This document shows, piece by piece, positions 7,462 to 16,208 of a DNA stretch of 64,000 bases. How positions within the stretch are numbered: the stretch's first letter is position 1; each line of letters opens with the position of its first letter. The notes under the pieces were generated by a model. The model had not been told where the DNA came from, searched no databases, and saw only the letters and a list, made by a program, of their open reading frames with translations. A program made the position numbers and the translations under genes. This stretch comes from Nocardia yamanashiensis NBRC 100130 (GTDB lineage Bacteria > Actinomycetota > Actinomycetes > Mycobacteriales > Mycobacteriaceae), in NCBI RefSeq assembly GCF_001613325.1, contig NZ_BDCD01000007.1, positions 300,187-364,186 on the forward strand. The letters run 5' to 3'.

Positions 7462-8382
7462 TTGTCACTGCATATTCGGCGTTTCGCCGCACTACTATTC
7501 GCGACGATCGCGACGGCCACGCTGGCCGGAACCGGAACCCCCGCCACCGCCGAGCCCGGTGGCGGCGACGTGGAAATCCAGGATGAGCAGGTGGCGGAAC
7601 CGTCGGCGGCCTGCTCCACCGCCGACACCGCCGGCAAGCGCATCACCATGCAGACCGACGACGGCCGCCCCTACCTGGTGTACGTGCCCAAGGGATTGAC
7701 CGGGGCCGCACCGCTGATCGTGGCGGTGCACGGCGGCATGAGCTCACCAGACAAGTTCGCCGGTGAGACCGGATTCGACGGATATGCCGAGAGCAAGAAG
7801 TTCATCGTCGCCTACCCGCGCGGCCCCAAGGCCGAAAGCGGCGGCTACGGCGGCTGGGACTGGGCCAAAGGCTCGGCCGATGTGACCTTCCTGCGCAAGG
7901 TGATCACCGGCGTGACGGGCAAGTACTGCGTGAACCCGCACCGCGTGCACATGGCCGGCCATTCCAACGGCGGCCAGATGACTTCCCGCATGGCCTGCGA
8001 TTCCGCGGGCACCATCGCCTCCGCGGCCACCTTCGCCTCCTACTTCCCCGGCGGATTCGACTGCTCCCCCAGCCGCGACATCTCCTTCGGCGTCATGCTC
8101 GCCGCCAACGACGCCCTGACCTGGCAAGCCGGCGCCGAATCCAACCGCGACATGTGGCGCATGCACAACAACTGCGGCGCCAAGACCACCGAATCCGGCT
8201 ACCAGGTCAAGAACGGTGAAAGCTACGCCTGCGCAACCGGTTCCGAAGTCGTCTACCGCCTCTACCAAGACCAGCCGACCCCGGAACAGGCCCACAACTG
8301 GCCGACCCCAACCGCAAACCAAAGCTGGAACGCCGACATCTTCAACCGCATGTGGAAACTGTTCGTAGACAACCAGCTTTGA
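7462..8382 (+). CDS. Secreted alpha/beta-hydrolase (LpqC/PHB-depolymerase-like esterase)
   Basis: A 306-residue exported serine hydrolase. The N-terminus is a signal peptide with a cleavage-like ATAEP near residue 30. The mature protein has the family marks VAVHGGMSSPDKFAGETGFD, YPRGP, GWDWAKGSADVTFLRKVI, the nucleophile elbow GHSNGG (Ser about residue 168) and late HNWPTP with the probable catalytic His. Proteins of this type hydrolyse polyesters or feruloyl esters; the substrate is not clear. The TTG at 7462 is preceded by GGACAGG. A hairpin at 8423-8450 may terminate its transcript. Confidence 0.85.
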   Translation: MSLHIRRFAALLFATIATATLAGTGTPATAEPGGGDVEIQDEQVAEPSAACSTADTAGKRITMQTDDGRPYLVYVPKGLTGAAPLIVAVHGGMSSPDKFAGETGFDGYAESKKFIVAYPRGPKAESGGYGGWDWAKGSADVTFLRKVITGVTGKYCVNPHRVHMAGHSNGGQMTSRMACDSAGTIASAATFASYFPGGFDCSPSRDISFGVMLAANDALTWQAGAESNRDMWRMHNNCGAKTTESGYQVKNGESYACATGSEVVYRLYQDQPTPEQAHNWPTPTANQSWNADIFNRMWKLFVDNQL

Positions 8383-8422
8383 TGCGTCGCCGAAAGTGAC
8401 ATCTACATAGCAGGATTCGGGC

Positions 8423-8450
8423 GGGGTCTGGCGTGCGAGCGTCAGGCCCC
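8423..8450 (+). terminator. Hairpin terminator candidate after the esterase
   Basis: GGGGTCTGGCG (8423-8433) pairs with CGTCAGGCCCC (8440-8450) over 11 bp, with two G-U pairs in the plus-strand RNA and a six-base loop. A weak T-containing stretch follows. It lies 40 bases after the esterase stop and overlaps the stop codon of the convergent gene. Confidence 0.45.
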
Positions 8451-8915
8451 TCCTATGTCAGGCGCCGAGGCGGTATCGATGCGAATGAGCTTGGTGCGCA
8501 CGGATGCCGCCCTGATGTCATCGGGATCGGGAAGCCCGTCGGCGCCTCGGCGAACACCGTAGTAGCGCGAATCTCCAGGCACCGCATGGAGAAACGCGGA
8601 CAGGCTCTCGGCGACGGCCGACGGCTCCGCGACGACGGTCGCGCTGCCCGCGACCTGCCGGCCGGCGACGAGCAGTTCCACGGCGGCGTTGTCGCGCAGG
8701 TTGATCCACCATTTGCTGTCGGTGTAGCAGCTGAGCTGATCGCCCTGCCGGACATATCGGACCACGGCGGTGTACCGATTGCCGGTCTTACGGCCGTTGA
8801 ACATCAGCAGCATGGTGTTCTTGCTCATCAGCCGATGCGCACGCGACCGCAGAATCCGCTCGGCCATCCAGTTCACGTAGCCGGGCACGGTGGGCGGAGT
8901 AGTGGATGTGCTCAT
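8442..8915 (-). CDS. Deazaflavin (F420)-dependent nitroreductase-family protein
   Basis: A 157-residue protein of the DUF385/deazaflavin-dependent oxidoreductase family (Ddn-like split barrel). The marks are FNGRKTGNRYTAVVRYVRQGDQLSCYTDSKWW and the NLRDNAAVELLVAGRQ segment, which in the family bind F420H2. It would reduce an unidentified enone, quinone or nitro compound. ATG 8915 is chosen because the shared promoter region with the divergent TetR gene starts there. The operator between them makes the TetR protein its likely repressor. Confidence 0.85.
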   Translation of the reverse strand: MSTSTTPPTVPGYVNWMAERILRSRAHRLMSKNTMLLMFNGRKTGNRYTAVVRYVRQGDQLSCYTDSKWWINLRDNAAVELLVAGRQVAGSATVVAEPSAVAESLSAFLHAVPGDSRYYGVRRGADGLPDPDDIRAASVRTKLIRIDTASAPDIGGA

Positions 8916-8939
8916 GGTTTTGTCCCCCAAGCTATTTCG

Positions 8940-8980
8940 CACATGTACAACAAGCGAGGCTACCGGCTGTTGTACACGTG
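8940..8980. promoter_or_regulatory. TetR operator between deazaflavin and TetR genes
   Basis: CACATGTACAACA (8940-8952) and TGTTGTACACGTG (8968-8980) are inverted copies identical at 12 of 13 positions, separated by 15 bases. The right arm ends five bases before TAACTT (8986-8991), the probable -10 of the leaderless TetR mRNA. Placement in a divergent promoter region is what TetR repressors use. Confidence 0.65.
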
Positions 8981-8997
8981 TCAAGTAACTTGGTGTG

Positions 8998-9627
8998 ATG
9001 GCCACACGACGAATGAGCCCCGAGCACAGGCGCAACCAGCTACTCGACGTCGGCGCCGAGCTCTTCGCCGAAAAGCCGTACGAGGACGTGCTGATGGAGG
9101 ACGTCGCCGATCGCGCCGGCGTCACCCGCGGCCTGATGTACCACTACTTCCCGAACAAGCGCGACTTCTACACGGCCATCTTCCAACGCGCCAGCGACCG
9201 CCTGCTCGCCACCGCCGACATCGACGACGACCGCCCCTTCACCGAACTCCTGGAAGCCGCCGTCGACACCCACATCCAGTACTTCCTCGACAACGCACGC
9301 ACCGCCGCAACCGTGAACCGCGGCGCGCTCTCCGGCGACCCAGCGATCCAAGCCATCATCGCCCGCGAACTCGACACCGTAGGCCAACGCCTCCTCGACA
9401 AACTCCAACTAACCGGCCACGCACGCCACCTAGGCGCCCTCGCCATCCAAGGCTGGCTGGTCTTCGGCCGCACCGTATGCGTCGAATGGTCACAGTCACA
9501 ATCGATTTCCCGATCCGAACTAACCCAACTCTGCCTCGCCGCCTTCACCGGAGCAATCGAACCCGCCCTCACCCTCCGCGACCGGAGCGACCGTTCTCGA
9601 GCTCTTCCGGATATACCGGCGTACTAG
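8998..9627 (+). CDS. TetR-family regulator
   Basis: A 209-residue TetR protein. The DNA-binding domain is residues about 8-58 (RNQLLDVGAELFAEKPYEDV, then AGVTRGLMYHYFPNKRDFYTAIF); the rest is ligand-binding helices. ATG 8998 is six bases after TAACTT, so the message is probably leaderless; GTG 8995 just upstream is less likely. It is divergent from the deazaflavin oxidoreductase gene with a strong inverted repeat between, so it probably represses both. Confidence 0.93.
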   Translation: MATRRMSPEHRRNQLLDVGAELFAEKPYEDVLMEDVADRAGVTRGLMYHYFPNKRDFYTAIFQRASDRLLATADIDDDRPFTELLEAAVDTHIQYFLDNARTAATVNRGALSGDPAIQAIIARELDTVGQRLLDKLQLTGHARHLGALAIQGWLVFGRTVCVEWSQSQSISRSELTQLCLAAFTGAIEPALTLRDRSDRSRALPDIPAY

Positions 9628-9670
9628 CCTGCAGGGGCGCACAGTACGGCCATGTCAGTGAGGATGCTCG

Positions 9671-10006
9671 ATGCCGGTGGAAACGATTCCCATGTGGACC
9701 GACGAGGGGACCATGGTGAGCCTGTGTGATGTGCTGGGGCGATTCGAGGCGAACGATTGGCGGTGGCGGGTCGAAGAATTCGAAGGGGTCGGGCGGTTTC
9801 CCTTCGGTGCCAGTTGGGCCGAATTCGATGCCGGTGTCAAGGCCGGGGGTGTGGTGTTCGATTGGCCGGGAATCCGGCGGTTCGCCGAGGGCTTGGAGCA
9901 GATGATCGACGGGCGGATTGTTGCCGTCGATGCCGATGGCGCGGTTGTGGTGCGGATCGAGGTGTTCGACAGTACCGAGTACGAGATCGTCTCCGGGCCT
10001 TGGTAG
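9671..10006 (+). CDS. Hypothetical protein, 111 residues
   Basis: A small acidic, Trp-rich soluble protein (NDWRWRVEEFEGVGRFPFGASW near residue 30, VVFDWPGIRRFAEGLEQM near 60) without Cys motifs or membrane segments. It has a good ribosome site, GAGGA seven bases before ATG 9671. The length and composition resemble small immunity-type proteins, but I do not recognise a family. The remnant of another gene on the opposite strand follows directly. Confidence 0.55.
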   Translation: MPVETIPMWTDEGTMVSLCDVLGRFEANDWRWRVEEFEGVGRFPFGASWAEFDAGVKAGGVVFDWPGIRRFAEGLEQMIDGRIVAVDADGAVVVRIEVFDSTEYEIVSGPW

Positions 10007-10311
10007 AGGACGCCGCGGTCGTTGCGGATGTCGTCGAGATCCAGTGGGTGCGAGTGGATTACGGAGACCTGGGCGGCCCAGGCGGCCTCGATCCGGTGCA
10101 GCGCGTCGCGTACGTCGGTCCATCCCGGCAGGCGCCAGATAGCCCACTCCCGGCACGCCAGACCGAGTGCCATTCTGGCCTTGTAACCGATCTTCGCAAG
10201 TGCGCGGCCCAGATCCGTTGGGAACACGTCGAAGTCGCCGAGGCGCGTGCCGATCTTGTTGCTCCATGGGAAGTCCAGCGGAGCATGGGTCAGGCGGCGG
10301 GGATGTGAGCC
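10007..10311 (-). pseudogene. Gene fragment lacking start and natural end
   Basis: On the minus strand a stretch of about 90 codons reads like real protein: DFPWSNKIGTRLGDFDVF, PTDLGRALAKIGYKARMALG, then ACREWAIWRLPGWTDVRDAL and HSHPLDLDD. It has balanced use of Phe, Trp, Tyr, Lys and Ile. There is no ATG, GTG or TTG near its N-terminal end, and its frame runs into the antisense of the 9671-10006 gene without a sensible stop. I take it as a remnant of a gene truncated at both ends. The family is unknown to me. The exact borders are uncertain. Confidence 0.35.
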
Positions 10312-10372
10312 GGGCGCCGGCGGAATGGCGGGACTGCGCGCCTCGCAGCAGCCGGTATGCGAGACTGGCGCC

Positions 10373-11470
10373 GTGCAGGCCAAACGTAGGGTTCACTTTG
10401 TGGGCAGCTTGCCCGCACAGTTGGACAGTCCCGAGCAGGCTATGGCGTTCGCCGTCGATACGGCCGGTGAGTTCCTCGACGGCATGGTTCCGGGTTGTGA
10501 AGCCGACCCGTATCGCGCTCAGTGGTACATCAGACCGATCATCGACCGGCTCGGCGAGATTCCGGCGCTGGCGCCCGTACGCAGTGGTGACTGGTCTTCG
10601 CTGCGCTCCCGCGATACGTTTCGGCTGCGGCCGGGCCGATCGCTGGTCGAAGCCGATGTCGATAGCGCGCTCGGCTATGCGAAGGAGACCCGACGGGCCT
10701 TGGACGCGCTGGCCGAACAGCGGCGGACCGATCGCGGACTTCGCTTGCAGGTGGGGATCCCGACACCGTTCGTCGTCGGTTTCATCGCCTTCGAGGCGCG
10801 CATGCTCAGGTGGCGCGGCGGCTTCCCCTACTACCGCCCGATCCTCGACGCCACCGTCAGGGAGATCGTGCGCATCCAGGAAGCGTTGCAGGACAACGTC
10901 GTATTCCAACTCGAATTGGCCGCCGAGACCCTCCTCTGCGCGGCCGCACCCCCGGGGCTGCGGCAGGGCGCGGCCAGCGCGGCCGGCCGGGCGATCGCAC
11001 GCCTGGTCACACGCGCGCCGCACGATTCCCGATTCGGTGTGCACCTGTGCTTCGGCAGCCTCGACGACAAACCGGCCATCCGGCCGAGGTCGACCGCCCC
11101 GGTTGTCGCACTGGCCAACGCGATAGCGCAGCACTGGCCCGCGGGCAGGCACCTCGATTTCATCCACATGCCCATGGGCGACGGCAAACAGGCGCCGGTC
11201 CGCCCGCGGTACTACGCACCGCTGGCGCGCCTGGAAGTGCCGGCCGGCACGCGCGTGGTCGCCGGGCTCGCCCACCCGGAACAACCGCTCGCGCAGGCCC
11301 GCCAGGCGCTGTCGATGGCGGAGTCGGCCTACGGCGGTCCCTTGGATGTCGCGGCCCCGTGCGGCCTGGGCCGATACGCGACCGTCGACCGCGCACGATC
11401 CGCGGTGGCACACGCGGTCGCGTTGGCTGAGACAGTTCCGAGCCCGACCCGCGACGGCGGCGGAGAATAG
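10373..11470 (+). CDS. MetE/UROD-superfamily-like protein
   Basis: A 365-residue soluble protein starting VHFVGSLPAQLDSPEQAMAF after a short N-terminus. Late segments, FIHMPMGDGKQAPVRPRYYA, VVAGLAHPEQPLAQARQAL and AAPCGLGRY, resemble the C-terminal barrel of cobalamin-independent methionine synthase-like/UROD-like proteins, where the Cys in CGLG would be a metal ligand. The canonical MetE HCN triad is not clear, so it may not be a methionine synthase. Start taken as GTG 10373, because upstream frames run through the remnant gene. Confidence 0.55.
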   Translation: MQAKRRVHFVGSLPAQLDSPEQAMAFAVDTAGEFLDGMVPGCEADPYRAQWYIRPIIDRLGEIPALAPVRSGDWSSLRSRDTFRLRPGRSLVEADVDSALGYAKETRRALDALAEQRRTDRGLRLQVGIPTPFVVGFIAFEARMLRWRGGFPYYRPILDATVREIVRIQEALQDNVVFQLELAAETLLCAAAPPGLRQGAASAAGRAIARLVTRAPHDSRFGVHLCFGSLDDKPAIRPRSTAPVVALANAIAQHWPAGRHLDFIHMPMGDGKQAPVRPRYYAPLARLEVPAGTRVVAGLAHPEQPLAQARQALSMAESAYGGPLDVAAPCGLGRYATVDRARSAVAHAVALAETVPSPTRDGGGE

Positions 11471-11589
11471 GTATTCGTCGGCCTGCCGGGGCGTGTCGAA
11501 TCATGTTGCGCCGGAACGCGGTACACCCGAGACTCGACCGGGGCGGCAATTCGCGCACACCCGGCGTGGCGGTCGGCTACGGTTAGTCT

Positions 11590-12405
11590 GTGGCCGAAGG
11601 TGCAGATGGACCTGCCGCGTCGGAGCTTAGACGGAAACCGGACTCGCTCAACCCCGAAGAGGTGAGCTCCGCCCGGGTTTACGACTACTTGCTGGGCGGG
11701 AAGGACAATTACGAGACCGACCGGGCAATGGCCGGCCGGATGCTCTCTCAGGTGCCCGAAATCAAGACTTTGGTCTGGTTCACCCGGGGTTTCCTGCTGA
11801 AAGCGGTCGAGATGGCCGCAGATGCCGGTATCCGTCAGTTCCTCGATCTCGGTTCCGGGATCCCGGTCTCGCCCAGCGTGCACGAGGCGGCCCGCGAGAT
11901 CCAGCCATCGGCGCAGGTGGTGTACGTCGACTACGACCCGGTCGTGGTCACCCATTGCGACGCGCTGCTAGCCGGGCCGCCCGGAGTCACCGCACTGCTG
12001 GGCGATATTCGTTGTCCCGGTGAAATTCTCGATCAACTGCGCGAGCGTGCTCTGATCGATTTCAACGAGCCGGTCGCCGTCATCCTCTCCGGCGTGCTGC
12101 ATTACGTGCTGGACGACGAACGCCCCGCCGACATCGTCGCCGCCTTCCGTGATCAACTGGCACCGGGCAGCTACCTGGCGATGAGTCATGGCTCCTCCGA
12201 CTCGGACCCGGAGATACTGCGGGTCCTCACCGGCACCAACAACACTCCGGCCCAGGTCAAATTCCGGTCCACGCCGGAGACACAGGCATTCATGGACGGC
12301 TTCGAGCTGTTCGAACCCGGCGTGGTGCCGGTACAGCAGTGGCTCCGCCCCGGCCTGCCGACCACCAGAATGGTCATGCTCGGCGCTATCGGGCGCAAAC
12401 CCTGA
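11590..12405 (+). CDS. DUF574 (Methyltransf_19) SAM-dependent methyltransferase 1
   Basis: A 271-residue actinobacterial methyltransferase of the PF04672 type. Marks: SARVYDYLLGGKDNYETDR near residue 25, the SAM-binding motif FLDLGSGIP near 80, VVYVDYDPVVVTHC, and the late block LAMSHGSSDSDPE. The family is abundant in Nocardia and Streptomyces, usually with unknown substrates. GTG 11590 is six bases after TACGGT (11578-11583), so a leaderless start is likely. A second member is at 31605. Confidence 0.9.
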   Translation: MAEGADGPAASELRRKPDSLNPEEVSSARVYDYLLGGKDNYETDRAMAGRMLSQVPEIKTLVWFTRGFLLKAVEMAADAGIRQFLDLGSGIPVSPSVHEAAREIQPSAQVVYVDYDPVVVTHCDALLAGPPGVTALLGDIRCPGEILDQLRERALIDFNEPVAVILSGVLHYVLDDERPADIVAAFRDQLAPGSYLAMSHGSSDSDPEILRVLTGTNNTPAQVKFRSTPETQAFMDGFELFEPGVVPVQQWLRPGLPTTRMVMLGAIGRKP

Positions 12406-12474
12406 GGAAGCGGCCCCGAGCGCGAGTATCCTTTGATGCGCCAATTTCGTTGCTGGCTCCCTTCACATTCGAGC

Positions 12475-12487
12475 GTGCATCATGCAC
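12475..12487. promoter_or_regulatory. Palindrome upstream of the MTB12-like gene
   Basis: GTGCATCATGCAC, a perfect 13-bp palindrome 27 bases before the ATG at 12515. Operator or hairpin; no adjacent regulator gene supports either. Confidence 0.25.
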
Positions 12488-12514
12488 TGTCCCAGTTGAT
12501 CAGAGGATGAAGAG

Positions 12515-13000
12515 ATGAAGTCCTTCAATATCGTCGCTGGTGTCGTGTCGTCGATCATGACGGTCGCCGTGGCCTCGACCGGCGCCTCGATTGTCAATGC
12601 CCCGGCCGCCTCCGCCGCCCCCGGCGGGTTCCTCATCACCAAAGACGTTCCCACCGTGGACGATCTCCACGACCAGGTCGTGTTCCTGATCGAAACGCCC
12701 GGCGTCTCCGACGAAGCCAAAGCGGCCAATATGGAAGGCGGCATGGGCGCGGTCGCGGTCGCGAACGCCCTCTACAACACCGGTCTGTTCCGCGCACCGT
12801 ACGGTTCGAACGAGATCTCCGGTCCGGAAACCCACGACGGCAACGTGCACACCGCAATGCTGCGCACCAAGTCGGTCGGACGACCGGATATCACCGCGCG
12901 TGTGGTCTGGAAACGAATCGACGGCGTCTGGAAACTCTCCAACAGCTCTGTGTGCGAGGGCATTCAGGCCGTAGGACTGTCGATGTCCTGCGACTTCTGA
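12515..13000 (+). CDS. MTB12-like secreted antigen
   Basis: A 161-residue exported protein with a signal peptide (MKSFNIVAGVVSSIMTVAVA to about ASAAP, residue 36). The mature part ends VVWKRIDGVWKLSNSSVCEG, then LSMSCDF, with two Cys as in the low-molecular-weight MTB12/CFP-2 family of mycobacteria. Function unknown. The ribosome site is GAGGATGAAGAG. An ABC exporter begins 16 bases downstream and may be co-transcribed. Confidence 0.8.
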   Translation: MKSFNIVAGVVSSIMTVAVASTGASIVNAPAASAAPGGFLITKDVPTVDDLHDQVVFLIETPGVSDEAKAANMEGGMGAVAVANALYNTGLFRAPYGSNEISGPETHDGNVHTAMLRTKSVGRPDITARVVWKRIDGVWKLSNSSVCEGIQAVGLSMSCDF

Positions 13001-13015
13001 CCGGCTCCGGGCACC

Positions 13016-13753
13016 GTGATCGATATTCGTGACCTCACCCTGAGCTACCCGGGCGTGACCGTCCTCGAAGTCCCGGAACTCACCGTGGCGGACGGGGCGG
13101 TCACCTACCTGATCGGTCTCAACGGCACCGGCAAGACCACGCTGCTGCGGTGCATCTGCGGCCTCGTCACGCCTGCCGCCGGGACCGTGCGAGTCGACGA
13201 CACCCCGGTGCGAGCTCATCACACCACCCCCGCCACACTCGGAATGCACCTGGACTACCGGGCTTTCGACCCACGCCACACCGCACGCCGGCATCTGCGC
13301 TGGATCGCTCGTGCCCGTGGGCTGTCCACCGGCCGCGTCGGCGAGGTGCTCGAACTCGTCGACCTGGTCCGGGTCGCCGATCGCAGGCTCGGGCACTATT
13401 CGCTGGGCATGCTCCAGCGCGTCGGCATCGCCGCCGCACTGCTCGGCGAGCCACGGACCCTGCTCCTCGACGAACCGCTCAACGGCCTCGACGTCGCGGG
13501 CATCCGCTGGATCCGCGAACTGCTGCGCGATCTGGCCGCGGCCGGGACCTGCGTCCTGGTCGCCACGCACCTGCTCGACGAGGTCGAACGCAATGCCGAC
13601 CACATCGTCATCCTCGGCAACGGGGGCGTGCTGACCGACCAGCCCTTCACCCAGCTGATGAGCACACTGGAGCCCGGCGAGACCAGCCTGGAAGACGCCT
13701 ACGTGCGCATCGCCGGCCTGCCCACCCGTGTCGTGTCCGGCGCGGCCTCATGA
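13016..13753 (+). CDS. ABC transporter ATP-binding protein
   Basis: A 245-residue ABC ATPase. Walker A is GLNGTGKTT (near residue 38), the signature is SLGMLQRVG (SLGxxQRV rather than LSGGQ), Walker B is LLLDEPLNGLD, and the switch His lies in VATHLLDE. It lacks its own membrane domain and overlaps the following permease by four bases (ATGA). GTG 13016 lies 16 bases after the MTB12-like gene with no strong ribosome site. Substrate unknown; the pair resembles small ABC-2 exporters. Confidence 0.92.
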   Translation: MIDIRDLTLSYPGVTVLEVPELTVADGAVTYLIGLNGTGKTTLLRCICGLVTPAAGTVRVDDTPVRAHHTTPATLGMHLDYRAFDPRHTARRHLRWIARARGLSTGRVGEVLELVDLVRVADRRLGHYSLGMLQRVGIAAALLGEPRTLLLDEPLNGLDVAGIRWIRELLRDLAAAGTCVLVATHLLDEVERNADHIVILGNGGVLTDQPFTQLMSTLEPGETSLEDAYVRIAGLPTRVVSGAAS

Positions 13754-14589
13754 ACGGTCCCGGTCCGGCCACTCTCATCGGCCGCGGCGTCGCCGCCGAA
13801 TGGACCCGCACCACCGGGCGCAGTTTCCTGTGGACGGTCGCCGTTCCGCTCACCTTCGTCCTGCCGCTGGCCGTCACCTTCGGAATCGCCGCTGTGGCAG
13901 AACGACTCGCCACCCTCCCGGGACAGCGTTTCGTGTCCCCGGTGTCCACCGTCAACTCCGTGTACTGGGTGATGACCTTCTCCGTATCGATCATGATGGT
14001 CACCGCCGCCTACGCTCACGGCACCCAACGACGCGGCCCGACCAACGATCTCAATACTTTCCTGTTCCCCCGGCTGTGGACGGCAGCGCTGGCCCGCTGG
14101 ATCTACTACGGCGCCATCGCGGCCATATCGACGGTGGTGCTGCTCGTCGTCGTCATGGTCACGCTCCCCCACCAGTTCCCGGAACTGTATGGGGCCGTGG
14201 ACATCACCGATTCGGCCGGAATCCGCTTCCTCTGGACCGTTCCGGTCTACGCGTTCGCCGCGTGCGGAGTGGGCATCGCGGTCGGGTCGCTGATCCGCGC
14301 GCCATCCGCCGCCGTCGCCGTGCTCCTGTTCTGGGTGTATGTGGCCGAGGCCGCCATGAACCTACTGCCGCACGGATTCACCCTGCAGGCCTACGCCCCG
14401 TTCCTCAACGCCGTCGCCGCGACCGGCCAGCAGGTCGCGTTCGTGCCCCGCTTCGGGCGCACCGGGTCGTTGTTCTACTTCATCCTGGTCGCCGTCGCCC
14501 TGTTCGCCGCCGCGGCCGTGCTGCCCGTCCTCCTGCGCCGGATGTCCGGATATCGCAGGGCGACGCTCACCAGATCACGCAAGACCTAG
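13750..14589 (+). CDS. ABC-2 type permease
   Basis: A 279-residue membrane protein with about six transmembrane segments and the ABC-2 layout: cytoplasmic N-terminus, hydrophobic spans near residues 25-48, 70-90, 115-140, 160-190, 198-215 and 240-260. ATG 13750 overlaps the ATPase stop codon, so translation is coupled. It shares its last four bases (CTAG) with the convergent P450 gene. Exporter with unknown substrate. Confidence 0.88.
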   Translation: MNGPGPATLIGRGVAAEWTRTTGRSFLWTVAVPLTFVLPLAVTFGIAAVAERLATLPGQRFVSPVSTVNSVYWVMTFSVSIMMVTAAYAHGTQRRGPTNDLNTFLFPRLWTAALARWIYYGAIAAISTVVLLVVVMVTLPHQFPELYGAVDITDSAGIRFLWTVPVYAFAACGVGIAVGSLIRAPSAAVAVLLFWVYVAEAAMNLLPHGFTLQAYAPFLNAVAATGQQVAFVPRFGRTGSLFYFILVAVALFAAAAVLPVLLRRMSGYRRATLTRSRKT

Positions 14590-15947
14590 CCGAGGTTCAC
14601 CGGCTCGGTGGTCGCGATCGCTCTCGCCACGGCGGGGCGGACCTCGAGCGGAAGTTCTCGCATGCCGGGGATCGGCCCGAAGGCCCGCCCGTGATTCTTG
14701 GTTGCGACCGGGTGGAACTCCCACTTCGACAGCAGGCTGTGGAGCGTGGCCTGCAGTACCACCCAAGCGAGGTTGCGACCGACGCACATTTGATTGCCGA
14801 TGCTGAACGGGACGAAGCCCCTGACCTTCGACCCGGACTTCGACCACCGATCCGGGTCGAAGGTGTTGGGCTCGGCGAAGATTCGCGGGTCGCGGTGGAC
14901 GGCCGCGATGCTGTATCCGATGTCGGTTCCGGCGGGGAAGGTGAATCCGTCGAGTTCGACGGTGGTGACGCTGCGCCTGGTCTGCAGGATCGGCGAATGG
15001 AAACGCGTGACCTCGTTCAGGAAACAGTTCAGGTAGTCGAGCTGATCGAGTTTCCGGGGGTCGAGCCCTTGCGTATCGGCGACCTCCTGCCGCAGTTTCG
15101 CAGCCACCTCCGGACGCTGCGACAGCTCGTACAGCGACCAGGTCAGGGTGGCGGTCAAGGCGTCCATCCCGCCGAACAGGATCGTCACGGCCTGCTCCGA
15201 CAAGAACTTGTCGCTCCGGTGTTCGGCGCCAGGGGAATTCAGCAGGACGTCGATCAGGTCGCTCCGGCGCTCACCGCTGCGCCGGCGCGCCACGAGCAGG
15301 TCCTGGCAGAAGTCCCGCAGTCGCGTACCGGCCGACAGGAAATTGCGATTCACCGGCAGGGGCAGGCTCGCCACGCGCTTCGGCAGCACACTGCCGACGA
15401 TGGCGCCCGCGCCGATGCTGTCGATCAGGCCCGAGATGAGTTGCAGTTCACCGGCTTCGGGTGCGTGCGAGAACATGGACTCGAGCAAGACGGTGATCAC
15501 CAAGTCCAACAGCACGGAACGGGCCTCGATGAGCTGGCCCGGCTGCCAGGAGTCCGCCAGCGCATCCGCGTAGCGTTTCGAGATCGGCGCGTAGCCTTCC
15601 AGCTCCGTGCGATGGAACGCCGGTTGCACCAGGCGGCGAATCTCCTTGTGCTGCTGGCCATCCGCGACGATCAGCGATTCCTCGAAAATGAGGCGGATGC
15701 GTTCGAAGAGGAGACCGCGCTCGTAGGAGTCGGCGTTATCCACCAAGACCTGGTGGAGCAGTCCGAAATCGGTGATGACGTAGACGACGCGGGTGCCGAT
15801 ATCGACACGCACGATCTTCCCGATGCCGGCCAGCTCCACCATGAACTGGACCGGATCGCGCCGCAGCCGCCAGCCGTGGCCGACAACCGGCATCCGCCCG
15901 GGTCCGCGGGGGACGTCACGAAGGCACCGACCGGTCGGGTCGTTCAT
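14586..15947 (-). CDS. Cytochrome P450 lacking the I-helix threonine
   Basis: A 453-residue P450. The EXXR motif is EVTR (312-315) and the heme-binding loop is FSIGNQMCVG with the Cys at about 388, Gln replacing the usual Arg. In the I helix the pattern [AG]GxDTT is replaced by GGMDAL (259-264): the acid is kept, but the threonine that delivers protons to bound oxygen is an Ala and the next residue a Leu. P450eryF also has Ala there and uses its substrate instead. AGGAG nine bases before ATG 15947 sets the start. It converges on the ABC exporter; no ferredoxin gene is adjacent. Confidence 0.9.
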   Translation of the reverse strand: MNDPTGRCLRDVPRGPGRMPVVGHGWRLRRDPVQFMVELAGIGKIVRVDIGTRVVYVITDFGLLHQVLVDNADSYERGLLFERIRLIFEESLIVADGQQHKEIRRLVQPAFHRTELEGYAPISKRYADALADSWQPGQLIEARSVLLDLVITVLLESMFSHAPEAGELQLISGLIDSIGAGAIVGSVLPKRVASLPLPVNRNFLSAGTRLRDFCQDLLVARRRSGERRSDLIDVLLNSPGAEHRSDKFLSEQAVTILFGGMDALTATLTWSLYELSQRPEVAAKLRQEVADTQGLDPRKLDQLDYLNCFLNEVTRFHSPILQTRRSVTTVELDGFTFPAGTDIGYSIAAVHRDPRIFAEPNTFDPDRWSKSGSKVRGFVPFSIGNQMCVGRNLAWVVLQATLHSLLSKWEFHPVATKNHGRAFGPIPGMRELPLEVRPAVARAIATTEPVNLG

Positions 15948-16208
15948 GGCCAACTCCTGGATCAGCGTGTCGGAAACGAGCTCCTGGCAACTCTCGCCAG
16001 ACCTGCCTGACAGCCGAGCGGGGGGGCACCGAGGCCTGTCATCCATCAACGCATCACGTTAGTCGGAATGATGGACCGGCCACCACCTTTTGCCGAAACA
16101 CTTACGACCCGACTGCCATTCACCGCGTTGGCCGATACCCGCTGGATAGCGCGAGAGGCTGCGCGGACGTCACCCCGGGCAGACGGGTCGCGAGCCGGTG
16201 GTTACCCC

